A stretch of DNA of 64,000 bases from Ampullaceana balthica (GCA_944989445.1 CALYLW010000130.1:2233123-2297122); one strand, 5' to 3'; shown: positions 34,887 through 47,951, counted from the stretch's first letter. Made by a program: numbers and translations. The notes: generated by a model from the sequence alone, not told the origin.

Positions 34887-37230
34887 CTATCAAAATACCT
34901 TCGCTTCGCTGAGGAAATTAGGATTTCAGTTACCGTTGAGAACCAGCGTAATAAAATTCAAAAAAAAACAATTGATTTTAATCTGGATCATAATAGATAT
35001 ACTAAATATATTAACTTCACCGTCTTGTCTGTCTGTCTGTCGTGGTCCCGCAGAAAAACAAAAAAGAAAAGTAAAAAATCACTTCAAGTAATCTGATCGA
35101 GGTGATAATTTAACTTTTGTTTTCCGGTGTTACCAATGCGGGAGGGTACTCACCAACTTCCCAAAGTTTCATGCTTCTACTTACATGGGAACATGAGGTA
35201 TTTGTGTTGATTCAGATTTATATAGCCCATTTAAAAAAAAACGGGTGTGGGCCCCCGGCCACCCAAGAGTGGACATTATAAATTCTTTTTCACCAATTAT
35301 CGTCATAAGAGGGACTCAGTAAGTTCCCAAAATTTCATGCTTCTACCTTCATAGGAAGTTAGAGAATTAGTGATGAGTCTGTTTGAAATATAAGAAAAAA
35401 TGGGTCTCCGGTCTCCAGTAAGTGACAATTATATAATTTTTTTTTACCTTTTAACATCGCGGAATGTTGCTTAACTACTCAAATTTTCATGCTTCTACAT
35501 TCTCTTGAAATAGGAGAAATATTGATTCTTAATTTTAATATAACCCACATTAGGGGGGGAGGGGAAGTTTTAGGGCCCACGGCCCCCATGAGTGTGAATT
35601 TCACAATTCTTTTTCGCCTGTTACCATTGCGGGTTTGTACTCAAAAACTTCCCAAAGTTTAATGCTTCTTCCTACACGGAAAGTTGGAGAATTAGTAATA
35701 AGTCAGATTTTTATATAAGAAAAAACTACATTTTCCCCCCGGCTCCCAGTAAGTGAAAAATTATATATATATTTTTTTTTACCTGTCAACATCGCGAAAT
35801 GTTAGTTAACAACTACCCAAAGTTTCATGCTTCTACCTACACGGGAAATATGAGAATTTGTGATTTTCAGTTTTTATATAGCTCATTTAAGGAAAAAACT
35901 TTATTTGGGCCCCTGGCCCTCCCAGTATTTGATTATTTAAGTATTTTTTTTCCAGTTGATATCGCGGAAGTGTACTCAACAACTTCCCAAAGTTTCATTC
36001 TTCAATCTACTCGCGAAATAGGAGAATTAGTGATTTTAATTTTAATACAGCCCATATAAGGGAAAAAACGGTTTTGGGCCCTCTGCCCCCATGAGTGTGA
36101 ATTTAAAAATTATTTTATGCCAGTTTTCGTTGCGATAGGCTACTTAACAACTCCCCAAAGTTTCATGCTTCTACCTACACGGAAAGTTGGAGAATTAGTG
36201 ATTAGTCAGTTTTTTATATAAGAAAAAACTATATTTAGGCCCCCGGCCCCCAGTAAGTGATAATTTAAATATTTTTTTTCGCTTGTTACCATCGCGGAAG
36301 TGTACTTATCAACTACCCAGTGTTTCATGCTTCTACCTACACGGGAGATATGAGAATTGGTGATTTTCAGTTTTTATATAGCTCATATTAGGAAAAAACT
36401 TCATTTGTGCCCCCGCCCCCAGGAAGTGATAATTTAATTTTTGTTTCACCCGTTTCCATCGCGACATTGTACTCAACAACTTACCAAAGTTTCACGCTTC
36501 TGCCTACTCGGGAAGTTGGAGAATTAGTGATGAGTCAGTTTTTTATATAAGAAAAAACTATATTTGGGCCCCCTCCCCCCAAGAGTGTGAATTTAAAATT
36601 ATTATTCGCCAATTATCGCCGTGAGAGTGTACTCAGCAAGTTCCCAAAGTTTTATGCTTCTACCCTACACGGGAAGTTGGAGAATTAGTGATGAGTCAGG
36701 TTTTTATATAAGAAAAAACTATATTTGGGCCACCGGCCCCCAGTGAGTGATAATTTGAAAAAAAAATTATCTTGTTACCATCGCGCAAGTGTGCTTATCA
36801 ACTACCCCAAGTTTCATGCATCTACCTAGACGGAAAATATGAGAATTAGCTATTTTTATTTTTTATTTAGCTCATATTAGGAAAAAACTTCATTTGGGCC
36901 CCCGCCCCCGGGAAGTAATAATTTAAATATTTTATTTCTGCCGTTACCATCGCGGGATTGTACTCAACAACTTCCCAAGTTTCATTCTTCTGCATACTCG
37001 GGAAATAGGAGAATTGGTGATATTCAAATTTTACAATGGCCATATAAGTAAAAAAACATTTTTTGGGCCCCCGGCCCCATGAGTGTTAATTTTAGCATTA
37101 TTTTGCTCCAACATTCGTCGCGAGAGGCTACTCAACAACTTCCCAAAGTTTCATGCTTCTACCTACACGGGAAGTTGGAGAATTAGTGATGAATGAGTCA
37201 GTCAGGGCTTTGCCTTTTTATTAGTATAGA
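34887..37230 (-). mobile_element. Non-autonomous Helitron A
   Basis: The minus-strand 5' end TCTATACTAATAAAAAGGC lies at 37230. The 3' end has a GC-rich stem (CTCAGCGAAGCGAAGG) and finishes ATAG, a one-base decay of CTAG, next to host T. The interior is about ten tandem units of around 205 bp, each with CTCAACAACTTCCCAAAG, GGAGAATTAGTGAT and TTTGGGCCCCCGGCCCCC motifs. No helicase or Rep frame is present. The host repeat reads CTTAA|TTTA across the site with no duplication, as expected for Helitron insertion at A|T. Confidence 0.85.
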
Positions 37231-40106
37231 CTAGCAAAGAACCCCGCTTCTCTGCGGAAATTAGTATTTCAGATACGTTGAGAATCCGCGAAACACAAAT
37301 TCAAAAACACCAATTGATTTCAATCTGGATCATGATGGATATAATACATATATTAACTTCACCGTCTTGTCTGTCTGTCTGTCCTAGTCCCGCAGAAAAA
37401 CAAATGCGAAAAGTAAAAAATGACACACTTCCCGCGATCCTATCGAGCTGATAATTTTTTTTCTGCTGCCATTGCGGGAGGGTACTCAACAACTTCCCAA
37501 AGTTTCATGCTCCTACCTGCACGGGAAGTAATATATGTAATGATGAGTCTGTTTTATATAGCTCATATCAGAAAAAAACTACATTTTGGCCCCCGGCCCC
37601 CTAGTGAATGATAATTTTACATTTGTTTTGATTGTTACCATTGCGGAAGTGTACTTAACAACTCTCCAAAGTTTCATGCTGCTACCAACACGAGACATTG
37701 GAGAGTTAGTGATGAGTCAGTTTTTTATATAAGAAAAAAAACTACATTTGGGCCCCCGGCCCCCAGTAAGTGATAATTTATATAATTTTTTAACCTGTTA
37801 CCATCGCAGAATGTTACTTAATCACTACTCAAACTTTCATGCTTCTTCATACACAGGAAATAGGAGAATTAGGGATTTTCAGTTTTTATATAGCTCATAT
37901 TAGGAAAAAACTACATTTGGGCCCCTGGGCCCCAGTAAGTGAAAATTTAAATATTATTTCGCCTGTTACCATCGCGGAAGTGTACTCAACAACTTCCCAA
38001 AGTTTCATGCTTCTACCTACTCGGGAAATAGGAGAATTAGTGATTTTCAAATGTTTATGTAGCCCATAGAAGGGAAAAAAACAATTTTGGGCCCCCGGCC
38101 CCCATGAAGGTGAATTTTAAAATTCTTTTTCGCCATTTGTCGTCCAAAGAGGCTACTTGACAATTTCCCAAGGCTTCATGCTTCTACCTACGCGGTAAAT
38201 CCGAGAATTAGTGATGAGTCTGTTTTAATATAAGAAGAAACTACATTTGGGCCCCCGGCCCCCATTAAGTGATAATTTAAATATTGTTTTTACCTATTAA
38301 CATCGTGGAAGTGTACTTAACAACTAACCCAAGTTTCATGCTTCTACCTACACGGAAAATAGGAGAATTTGTGATTTTTAGTTTGTGTATTGTGTATAGC
38401 TCATATAAGGAAAAATCTTCATTTGGGCCCCCTGCCCCCAGAAAGTGATAATATAAATATTTTTTCTCCCGTTACCATCGCGTCATTGTACTCAACAACT
38501 CCCCAAAGTTTCATGCTTCTACCTACACGGGAAATATGAGAATTTGTGATTTTCAGTTTTTATATAGCTCATATAAGGAAAAAACTTAATTTGGGCCCCC
38601 GGCCCCCAGGAAGTGATAATTTAAATATTTTTTCTTCCGTTACCATCGCGGGATTATACTTAACAACTTCCCAAAGTTTCATGCTTCTGCCTATTCAGGA
38701 AACAAGAGAATTGGTGATTTTCAAATTTTTTATAGGCCATATTAGGATAAAAAACGTTTTTCTGGCCCCCGGCCCCCATGAGTGTTATTTTTAAAATTCT
38801 TTTACGCCATTTGTCGTCGAGAGAGGCTACTCAACAACTTCCCAAAGTTTCATGCTTCTACCTACGCGGTAAATCCAAGAATTAGTGATGAGTCTGTTTT
38901 AATATAAGAAGAAACTACATTTGGGCCCCCGGCCCCCATTAAGTGATAATTCAAATAATGTTTTTACCTGTTACCATCGTTGAAGTTTACTTAACAACTA
39001 CCCCAAGTTTCATGCTTCTACCTACACGGGAAATAGGAGAATTAGTAATTTTTAGTTTTTATATAGCTCATTTAAGGAAAAACTTCATTTGGGCCCCCGG
39101 CCCCCAGTATTTCATAATTTAAATATTTTTTGCCTGTTCACATCGCGGAAGTGTACTCAATAACTTCACAAAGTTTCATGCTTCTGCCTACTCGGGAAAT
39201 AGGAGAATTGGTGATTTTCAAATTTTATATAGGCCATATTAGAAAAAAAAACGTTTTTGGGCCCCCGGCCCCCATGAGTGTGATTTTTAAAATTCTTTTA
39301 CGCCATTTGTTGTCGAGAGAGGCTACTTGACAACTTTCTAAGGTTTCATGATTCTACCTACACGGGAAATCCGTGAATTAGTGTTGAGTCAGTTTTAATA
39401 TAAGAAAAAACTACATTTGGGCCCCCGGCCCCCAGTAAGTAATAATTTAAATATTGTTTTTACCTGTTACCATCGTGGAATTGTACTTAACAACCACCCC
39501 AAGTTTCATGCTTCTACCTACACGGGAAATGGAGAATTAGTGGTTTTTAGTTTTTATATAGCTCATATTAGGAAAAATCTTCATTTGGGCCCCCGGCCCC
39601 CAGAAAGTGATTATTTAAATATTTTTTCTCCCGTTACCATCGCGGCATTGTACTCAACAACTTCCCAAAGTTTCATGCTTTTACCTACACGGGAAATATG
39701 AGAATTTGTGATTTTCAGTTTTTATATAGCTCATATTAGGAAAAAACTTCATTTGGCCCCCGGCCCCCAGGACGTGATAATTTTTTTTTCGCCCGTTACC
39801 ATTGCGGGTTTGTACTCAACAACTTCCCAAAGTTTCATGCTTCTACCTACTCGGGAAATAGGAGAATTGGTGATTTTCAAATTTTATATAGGCCATATTA
39901 GAAAAAAAAAGTTTTTGGGTCCCCGGCCCCCATGAGTGTAATTTTGAAAATTCTTTTACGCCAATTTTCGTCGCGAGAGGCTACTCAACAACTTCCTAAA
40001 GTTTCATGTTTCTACCTACACGGGAAGTTGGGGGGGGGGAGAATTAGTGATGAATCAGTGAGTGAGTGAGTGAGTGAGTCAGGGCTTTGCCTTTTATTAG
40101 TATAGA
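37231..40106 (-). mobile_element. Non-autonomous Helitron B, stacked on A
   Basis: The minus-strand 5' end TCTATACTAATAAAAGGC at 40106 is followed by repeated GACTCACTCACT motifs. The 3' end has hairpin CCGCAGAGAAGCGGGG, then TTCTTTG and CTAG at 37231-37234. The next minus-strand base is the first T of Helitron A's TC. It has about 13 of the 205-bp internal units. Its ends are better preserved than those of A, consistent with later insertion. Confidence 0.85.
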
Positions 40107-40545
40107 TTTAAGTTTTTCTTAATGAAACCAGTAGCCTAACATATAAAATATAAATAATTACCACTGATAAATTCAAGAATGCCGTCCTCAAATATGACCG
40201 CTGGATTTTGTCCTAGTAAATACTAGTATCGGCAACAAATATATCGGTAATATCGGTATCGGCAATATCGGAAAAAAATTATATCGTAAGACTCCTAATA
40301 ATTACGAGTCATAAATTTAAAAAAGACGTCATCAAATATGACCACTGTTTTTTTCCTAAAAAATAATCATATCGCCAAGAAAAATATCGATAATATCGGT
40401 ATCGGTAAAATCGGAAAAAATGCATATCGGTTGGCCCCCTACTCACGACACCGCAATAACTGAGTTTGTGTGCATATGTGTGTGCATATGTGTTTTTATG
40501 TGTGTAATTTGTTTCTTATCTAGAATTGTTTCAAGTCTTATCATA
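40107..40545 (+). repeat. Long repeat X, copy 2, right part
   Basis: Resumes TTTAAGTTTTTCTTAATGAA exactly where copies 1 and 3 continue, then the ATATCGGTAATATCGG tail and a GTGTGCATATGTG stretch. Confidence 0.8.
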
Positions 40546-40564
40546 TATATATATATATATATAT

Positions 40565-41413
40565 TAGGGCTGCGAAAACTAACGACTAATTTCTCGATTA
40601 ATCGATTAATCGTTAAAAATTAACGATTAAAATTTATTTAACGATTAATCGACCCATAAATTATAAATGTACTGAAAGTCAAAGAGTAAAATATTTCGGC
40701 CGATCAATATAAACTAATTTCCGGACGATTGCACGAACATTTTGGTTTTTTAACTATTGACTGACATGTTCAAAATGTTATAAGTTTTTGTGTGCATTGA
40801 GAGAGATCGTTTGCCTACCATGGCATGTTCCCTCTAAATTAAAGTCTAAGCTACTTTTGTTCGTGTGCAAAGTTTTAAAAAAAACAACTCCTGTGCACAA
40901 CGTCCACTTTTGTGCAATATTTTACAAAATTTGTTGCGCGGTGATTCTAAACTCCTGCGCGCCGTCGGTCAAATATCTGCTCAGCCGCGCTGCTGATAGA
41001 GAACATTGCTATCATGGCTCTAACACTTTACTTAAAAATCACCTGCAACTCAAACATCCACTATAGTATTGAAAACTTCAGCTGAGACTATCTAAGATTT
41101 GTGAACGATTGTTGAGCTCGGCTGGTTATATTGTCAACAAGACCCGCTCATCACTTGAACCAAATAATATTAATACATTTGTCTGTTTGCGTTGTTGGTT
41201 AAAAGATGTCATATAAAGAAGACATTCCAGTGTCATTCGATTTTCGACAAGTACGTTTAATAAATGTTACTTATGACACCATAAATTTAAATTTTTGCCT
41301 TTAATCGAAATTAACGATTAATTAATCGTTAATTGTTCAAAAGTTTTCGATTAATTAATCGTTAATTTTTCAAAAGTTTACGATTAATTTTAAAATAATC
41401 GTCAACAGCCCTA
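40565..41413 (+). mobile_element. hAT-type element Y3 with BED-finger remnant
   Basis: Ends TAGGGCTGCG and CAGCCCTA in (AT)n flanks, with AATCGTTAAT-rich subterminal regions. The + frame at 40788-41066 ends NTLLKNHLQLKHPL, the His-pair half of a BED finger; the Cys half is not recognisable. A truncated relative is at 25497-25913. Confidence 0.65.
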
Positions 41414-41805
41414 ATATATATATATATTTTAAGTAGAATGAGTCAGTTATATGTTCTTGTTGTAATAATAAGAAACATTGCCTTCTATCATATTAGAAAA
41501 GTTCCTATATATAAACAGCGAAGTAGGTAGTTGGCGACTGGTGGCTGGAAATTTCGACTCGAGGCATTTGAAACCTGACAAAACTTTTCAAACAAACGAA
41601 GTTTCGATCTCATGGCAATCTAATACAACTCTCAGATAGACATTAGGATAAAAACAATTTTCTTATTCCGTTTATAACACCTACCACATACACATTATCA
41701 TGCTTTGCGACTTGCATTTGAGCGAGGAATGGGTTCTTATCTTATCTATACAGACGCTCCTTCTATGCAGAAGATAGTTGCGTCCACAGACCATGACAGA
41801 TGATC
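41414..41805. other. Diverged X-like fragments
   Basis: 41618-41705 resembles the CTCAGATAGACAT..TATTCCGT part of X, and 41735-41770 resembles an inverted piece (ACAGACGCTCCTT). Otherwise nothing recognised. Confidence 0.4.
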
Positions 41806-42013
41806 TGTTGGCAAGTGATGCAGCGTTCACAGGCCACGGCTTTGTGGGTTCCACGCATTACCCAGCCGCCTAACTACATGTAGTTAGGTACCCATTCGGA
41901 GCGGGGTGACTCAGGGACGCCCTAGGCCCCGGGAACAAAACCCTTGCCTTCACACGGATTCGAACCCGTGACCACCGGTACGACAGTCCATGCGCTGCCA
42001 CTCGACCACCGCA
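41806..42013 (-). mobile_element. tRNA-derived SINE S2
   Basis: The minus-strand head GATGCGGTGGTCGAGTGGC has an A box and GGGTTCGAATCC is a B box, with spacing that fits a tRNA with a long variable arm. The body has GGGCGTCCCTGAGTCACCCC and CTCCGAATGGGTACC, with tail GTGAACGCTGCATCACTTGC shared with S1. Confidence 0.8.
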
Positions 42014-42202
42014 TCCTTGACTGATCAAACGAGAGAAAACAAGATACAACCAACATTAAAGGTCTAAAAAATTTCAATACTAGAGAAAGAAAATGGTTAA
42101 GTGTAGGATGCAATGTTCTTCTGCATAGAAGGCACATCTGTCATAGATAAGATACGATTCTGGTCGTCCCCGCACGATTCAATGCAACGACGTTTCGATC
42201 CC

Positions 42203-42283
42203 GGATGGTTGGACACATGGATGGTTGGACTCATGGATGGTTGTACACATGGATGGTTGTACACATGGATGGTTGGACTCATG
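42203..42283. repeat. 16-bp minisatellite, locus 2, left piece
   Basis: About five GGTTGGACACATGGAT-type units, cut by the LTR element; the array continues at 48482. Confidence 0.9.
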
Positions 42284-42793
42284 TGTGGCGGAGTCGTTGT
42301 CTAGGGGTTGAGGTCCCCCCTTAGCCACAGATATTTACCACGTAGACGGGTAAAAGACTTAGCAACGCTGGGTTGTTTTCTTTCAACATAAGTTTAATGA
42401 CCTCCAGAAGCTTTGAACATATTTATGGTACAGTACAATTGGCAGTTTACAGTTGATGGTCATACCATCCAGAGTCCTCGGCCCAGCTTGACCGGATTGG
42501 ACCACGTTCACAAAAACTCCACACTCTATCGTACGTCTTTCACCTGCCTACTACTTGGCAACTTAACACTCTCCCCGCGACACACAATGTCACCCCTATT
42601 ATACCCCCGTCTTGTCCGACTGGTTTTGACTGGCCCCTGGGTCAATCACCATGTCTCCCTTTGACCGTGGTCCTGTCAATTCATTACAACTTGCACGTAC
42701 CTTGAGTTCACCCGCCCCCCGTTCCACGAGGACAAGTGTTCACAACCCCATTTATGCGTAGTCATCCCCACACCACAACATCTGACCGTAACA
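42284..42793 (-). repeat. 3' LTR (510 bp)
   Basis: On the + strand it runs TGTGGCGGAGTCG...CTGACCGTAACA, so the ends are TG and CA. It is nearly identical to 47970-48481: visible differences include TTTC/TTCC near 42383, CAC/CCC near 42510, a C/T change in GCACGTACC, and C-run length near 42715. Confidence 0.9.
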
Positions 42794-42807
42794 CCCCCCT
42801 CCTCACG
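42794..42807 (-). other. Polypurine tract
   Basis: The minus strand reads GTGAGGAGGGGGG immediately before the 3' LTR, the expected plus-strand primer site. It fixes the element's orientation. Confidence 0.75.
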
Positions 42808-43239
42808 AGCGACCTTAGCAAGAATGTCGCGAGTTTATAAACATAAGGTCTTGAGGTTTTGGTGTGTCATGATCTACTAATAATATATCCCATTCTTACA
42901 CACACAGGTATTTCATTAATATATAGTTATTTTAACAATATTTAACAATTGCAATGTGCACTATATACAGAATTTTCACCAGTAATATGCTAGCTTCCAA
43001 AAAAATATTAGTTCACAATAGCTGGTGTATATTCCCAAATACATAATAAGGAATCGTTTTATTTACATTGTGGAACTACCCGGTTTTCGTACCTGCGTAC
43101 GAGTCTAGTCCTATACTACCTCGCTTTCGAGGGTAGCAAAGGTTATTATTACTCAAAATGATAACGATATATATACATCAATATACAAAAGAAAAAATTT
43201 GTCACATTTGAAGTATTAATATTCTTCACATACAAAAAA

Positions 43240-43440
43240 AAATCTTGGTATGGTTAAATGACTTAAATGACACCCATGTTTCACAAGCAAAGAATCTCAT
43301 GGTTCAATGATTTAGATGATCCCCATGTTTTTCAAGCGAAGAAAGTCATGGTTCAGTGACTTAATTGCTCAACATGTCTCACAAACAATGAATGGCATGC
43401 TTCAATGGTTTAATTGCTAATCATGTGTCACAGCAATCAC
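43240..43440. repeat. About 59-bp tandem repeat, 3 copies, in the element's 3' region
   Basis: ATGGTTCAATGATTTAGATGA-type units (shared CATG, TCACAAGCAA, TGGTTCAATG blocks) are repeated three times with drift. The wider 42808-44454 region is non-coding as far as can be seen. Confidence 0.65.
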
Positions 43441-44454
43441 TATCCACCCAATTTTCTGTCCCTTTTCATTAATACTTGCATCTGTATCTTTATGGGACAT
43501 GTTATGTATGTTTTCTGTCCCCATAGCGGGATCTCGTATGTATATTTATCGTCCCCCCCTACTGGGACCAGTTATAACCACCAGATAGTGGGTTACAAAT
43601 TATCATATTCATAATCATAACATAATCATCGGCAAAATTTTCATGAATCAAAAATTTCATCATCATAACATATAATAAATCCTTATTATCAATGTTATAC
43701 CAAATGCCTGAGGGCTCCAAACATGTTGTGCTTACATAATCAAAATGTGTCGTGCACATAAGAATTGTCTTATCAATTCATATAATAGTAATACTGGGAA
43801 TTGGTCGCTCAGACCCCCCAAGTAAATACAAAAATACATTATCATAACTCCTCATAGTTATCAACAAATAGCAGCAGCATCATCCTAACCAAAACATTAT
43901 CATCATAACAACATCTCTTATCATAAAATTTGGACTGAGGTCTCCAGTGCACAAAATTTCTTATATGATCAATACATTTGTCATGAACATACGAACCACT
44001 TTATTTCATTTCATACTGATACTAGTACAAGGTCACGCAGACCCCAACTTCAATCCCAAAAATATTATCATTATTCTTCATAATTTTCAACAAATTATCA
44101 TCATCATAGAAGATACAATACCAATTCCGTGTTATTTACGGCGCCCTCCTATACCGTAATACTCAGACAAATTCAATGTATGCATCAAAAATCATAGTCA
44201 TTGTTTTTGATGGTGGAACATTTCGTATATTTCCCATTCTAAACAAGAAACGACCCTTATTAGCATTACCAAGAGCGTACCCTAAAATTTGGAAACTACA
44301 ATCATTTGTCATTGTCCCAGGCTTAATTATTAGCTATTTTGATCATTCTTGTACTCAACCCTACAAAATCTGTCCGTATACTGGTAGTCTTAGTGGGATT
44401 AGTGGGACCGTGATTTTCTATCAGTCTTTTGTCTGTCCCTTCCCATTGCCACCT

Positions 44455-47262
44455 CTATCCTCTGCGATCCTCCCTGTCGCTACCTCTATGGCTTTTTCGG
44501 TTAAGTATACCTCCGCCTCTGAAATTTCCCCGATCACTCCTGTCACCCCCTCCACGACTTATCATATTAGCTTTACTTCCGCCCTTGAAATCTCGCCAAT
44601 AACTTCGGTCACTACATTTGAATTTTCCTCCCTGACCTCTTTTGAATTGTACTCTTTGACCCGAAGGGCTGACCATTGCGTCTAAAAATATACCAACGCA
44701 CGAGCTAACCACACAATTAAATGTGTTCAACCGGACCCCAATTATTAATAAAACCAATATTCTCAACAGACCGGCCGTAAGCCTGTCCAGTGAGTATTTG
44801 TCCGTCATGGTTTTATGCATTCTGGCCAGTCTTGATCGCACTGTGTCATTGTTATTGTTTCTGTGTAGCTCCGTGTTTGCCCTGCTGCGTCCTTGGAGGT
44901 TATACGCGTCACCTTTGTTCAACAACTCACAACAGTGTTTAGCTGAGCCCACGTCATATTGTTGTATGGCTCCACTGAAGGGTTTCTTCTTAAGTTGCTT
45001 GTTTTTATCCCTATGTGGGATATCTGCTCTTAGCTTAGTAGCACACTCAATTTTCCCATCATTATCTTCAATATTCTCCTGATCTCTATCAATAAGTTTG
45101 CTATACTCTAGAAATTCAGTAGCACAATCAATATTTCCATCATTATCCTTATTTCCCTTACATTCAATACATTTTGCTTGGGAGGTTAATGTTACTACTG
45201 TGACCACGGTGTGTTCAGTGACCTTCACCCAATCTTGCGTATCTGGGTCACTACTTTTCTTCTTATTCAAATTTTCAACTAAAATTTCCCTCTTTCGAAA
45301 TTGTACTTCTTTAGTCCACTTTTCGTGAGGTTTTTCAACTATTGTCCCAAGCATCTTGGACGTTCTCTGCACAATCACTGTCATGTCTGTATCATTACCA
45401 GTTAATCTTTGCGTTAATTCGGTCCTTTTCTCTTCCTTTTCAACAATGATTCGCCATAAGTCATTTATGTCTTCTTTGTTATGTGCTATAGTCAGTGTTA
45501 ACTCATTATTCTCCTCTTCTTTTTGAGTTAGTGTGTCTTTAATTTCCTTTAGCTTCCACTGTAAGTTCTGCAAACATTCATCTTTCTCAGTTCACGACTT
45601 CTTCAGCTCTGTTACCTTTCTATCTTTGTCCTTAATTATTTTAAGCCAGCTGGATTTTTCTTCATCATTTTGAGCCAGTAGTTTGTACATTTCGGCAATT
45701 CTCATTCTTAAGTTCATTGATTCAACTTCAGTTTCCTCTATTTTTAATCTGTCAACTTTTTCTAGATCCGTTAGTCTAGTTTCAACCTTGTTCAATGTTG
45801 CCTCTAGTTTACTTACTGTCTCTTTGTGTTCCTTTAATTCATTCTCTCTAAGGGTCAGATTATTTCTCAATTCACTAATGAGTTTATTACTTTCTTCCCT
45901 GGCTATCTCGCCAGCTGCTGGTTCTGTCACCTTAACTTCTTTCGTTACATACGGCTCTTCCCAAAATAAGCTGGCTATTCCATATAATTCTTCCTGACAG
46001 TTACTCTCGTTACTTTTTAAAGCTCCCTGTTTAATTCTACGTTTTCTTCTTTTCTCTTCATCATTTTCTAACATTTTCTCCTGTCTCTTTTCGTATTGTC
46101 GCTGCTTCTTTTCATCTTTTTTCTGTCGCAGTCTCTGTCTTTCTTCGTTTTGTCTCAATGATTCTTTATCTTCTTGCTCCCACTTTAACCGTACCTCTTC
46201 AATTTTTTTTAACCACCAGCTATCTTCCCTTTCACCCTTTTCCTTCCCTTTATTAGCAGTCACTACATTAGTTAATTGACCCTGCTTTATCTTCTTTTCG
46301 TTCTTATGTGTGCTCCTTTCTAAAGTATCACTAGCATAATAATTTATTGTATCATTTGCTTCATCATATTCCATTCGTGTGACTTTCTCTACATCTCCGA
46401 TTCCTTCAGTCTTCTCATCACAGTCATTCTGAACTTCTATTTCTTCCGATTTAATTTCACCCTTTGTCCAAGCTATTAAGGCGTCTATAACTGAATGATC
46501 ATATCTCTTCTCTGGCTCAGGAGTATTTTCCTTGGTCTCTTTTCCTACCGCCCCCATCCTAATTTCATCTCTGACTTGTTCGGCATAATTCTTTTCAGGT
46601 TCTACCACTTTATTGTCTGTTTCTTTAACATTATTTTCAGGTTTTACAGGGTTCTTGTCCGTTTCTTTACCATTGTTGACATTTTCAACAACTTTCTTGT
46701 CCGACTGCGTAATCGTTTTCCCCCTTGCTAATTCTTTCCTGACTTTTTCCTTTCTTCCTTTCTTTTTGCTAGCGGCAGTAGTGTCTATCGAAATTTTCCT
46801 AGTAGTGGAATTCAAATCGCTTTTGGAAAAGTTTTTATTTCCAATTTCGGCTACCCCTTTTTGACATTTCAACTCCGGTTTCTCAGTCACGTGTTTGGTT
46901 CTCGATTTATATCTTTTCTTTGGTCCCGAAGTGGTTTGAGTAATTAGAACGTTATTATTTGTACCTATCTTGTCTTCCTCTTTAACTCCTCTATACATTT
47001 CATCGGCCATTTCTAGTTCTCTTTGTCTCTCCATTTCTAACCTTCTTGACTCCTCCGCTCTTTCTTCTTTCCGTTTCTCTCTTTCCTTATCTTCCTCGCT
47101 CTTCCTTCTATCTCTTTCCTTATCTTCCTCGCTCTTCCTTCTATCTCTTTCCTCATCCTCCTCCCTCTTGTACGCCTCTATAACCCATATCTTAGCCTCC
47201 TCCCCTTCAAATCCCAGCTCCCGGGCACTTTGTTTAAGTTTTTCTACATTAGGCAACCACAT
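44455..47262 (-). pseudogene. gag: Gag-like protein of the LTR element, interrupted by one in-frame TGA
   Basis: One minus-strand frame runs from ATG at 47262 to a stop at 44455, broken only by TGA at 45592-45594: 556 codons before and about 378 after. The N-terminus (ARELGFEGEEAKIWVIEAYK) resembles the start of the Gag at 62123 (AKEIGLKGKE), a pattern common in Gypsy-type Gags. It then has EED-KERDRRKS repeats and long Glu/Lys-rich coiled coils. After the TGA come more coiled coil, a hydrophobic segment (LLRILVLLIIGVRLNTFNCV, then VVSSCVGIF) and an Arg/Gly-rich tail (GGGDRSDRGNFRGGG). No CCHC knuckle was found, so the RGG-like tail may take over nucleic-acid binding; this is inference. The TGA may be a mutation or a read-through site. 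Confidence 0.7.
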
Positions 47263-47670
47263 TTTAATGTTTCTATATTAATAGTCACTCTACGGTCACA
47301 ATATAAAATTCGTCCACCGTCTTTTGACTCTCACCTTTACACTCAAAATGTTCTAACTATCTAATATTTTTACAATATTTTACAATTCAAAATTTCATCA
47401 AAAAGTACTTACTATCATGGGAAATCCACACTCACATAATAACCATACATAAGAAAACACATTACACCAGGGCAGTATCAATATCCATAGGTAAGAAAAT
47501 CACAAAGTCACCGACTTCACTGTCACGTATTACTGAGGTTGTAACCTCGAGGTGGTCCTGGCTGTAGTCAGCTTCTGTAACGTGTTACTGTCATAGTTAG
47601 TGTTCGTTATTCCTTCGATGCTCCTCCGGGTGCAGTTTGCATGGCCTCCATTGCTGCGTCTATAACCCCA

Positions 47671-47814
47671 CTGCTTCGGCTGTCTTCAATACCACTGCTC
47701 CGGCTGTCTTCAACATCACTGCTCCGGCTGTCTTCAGCAGTACTGCCACGGCTGTCTTTCCCACCACTTCTATGGCTGTGTTTCACACCACTGCTCCGGC
47801 TGTCTTCAACACCA
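47671..47814. repeat. 24-bp tandem repeat in the 5' leader of the LTR element
   Basis: Six units of CTGCTCCGGCTGTCTTCAAC plus four bases. It lies between the primer site and the Gag start, in the untranslated leader. Confidence 0.85.
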
Positions 47815-47951
47815 CTGGTCTCGTCGTTACGAGGCGTAAGCCCTACGCTCTCGTGAAGATCTTGATATCAGTATGGCTAGTACGGCCAGTTCTGTTTCTC
47901 TCTTAGTGACGTGCCTTGATGTGCTGCGTTGGCTCGAACCGATGGCTCGGT

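Noticed and set aside
37301..39935. Plus-strand frames with TTSQSFMLLPTREIGELVIF repeated
   Set aside because: Translations of the 205-bp Helitron unit; similar wording recurs because the DNA repeats, with frequent frame changes.
44176..47281. Plus-strand frames rich in Ser, Leu and Phe between 44.2 and 47.3 kb
   Set aside because: Antisense shadows of the Gag frame; the minus strand has the coherent coiled-coil protein.
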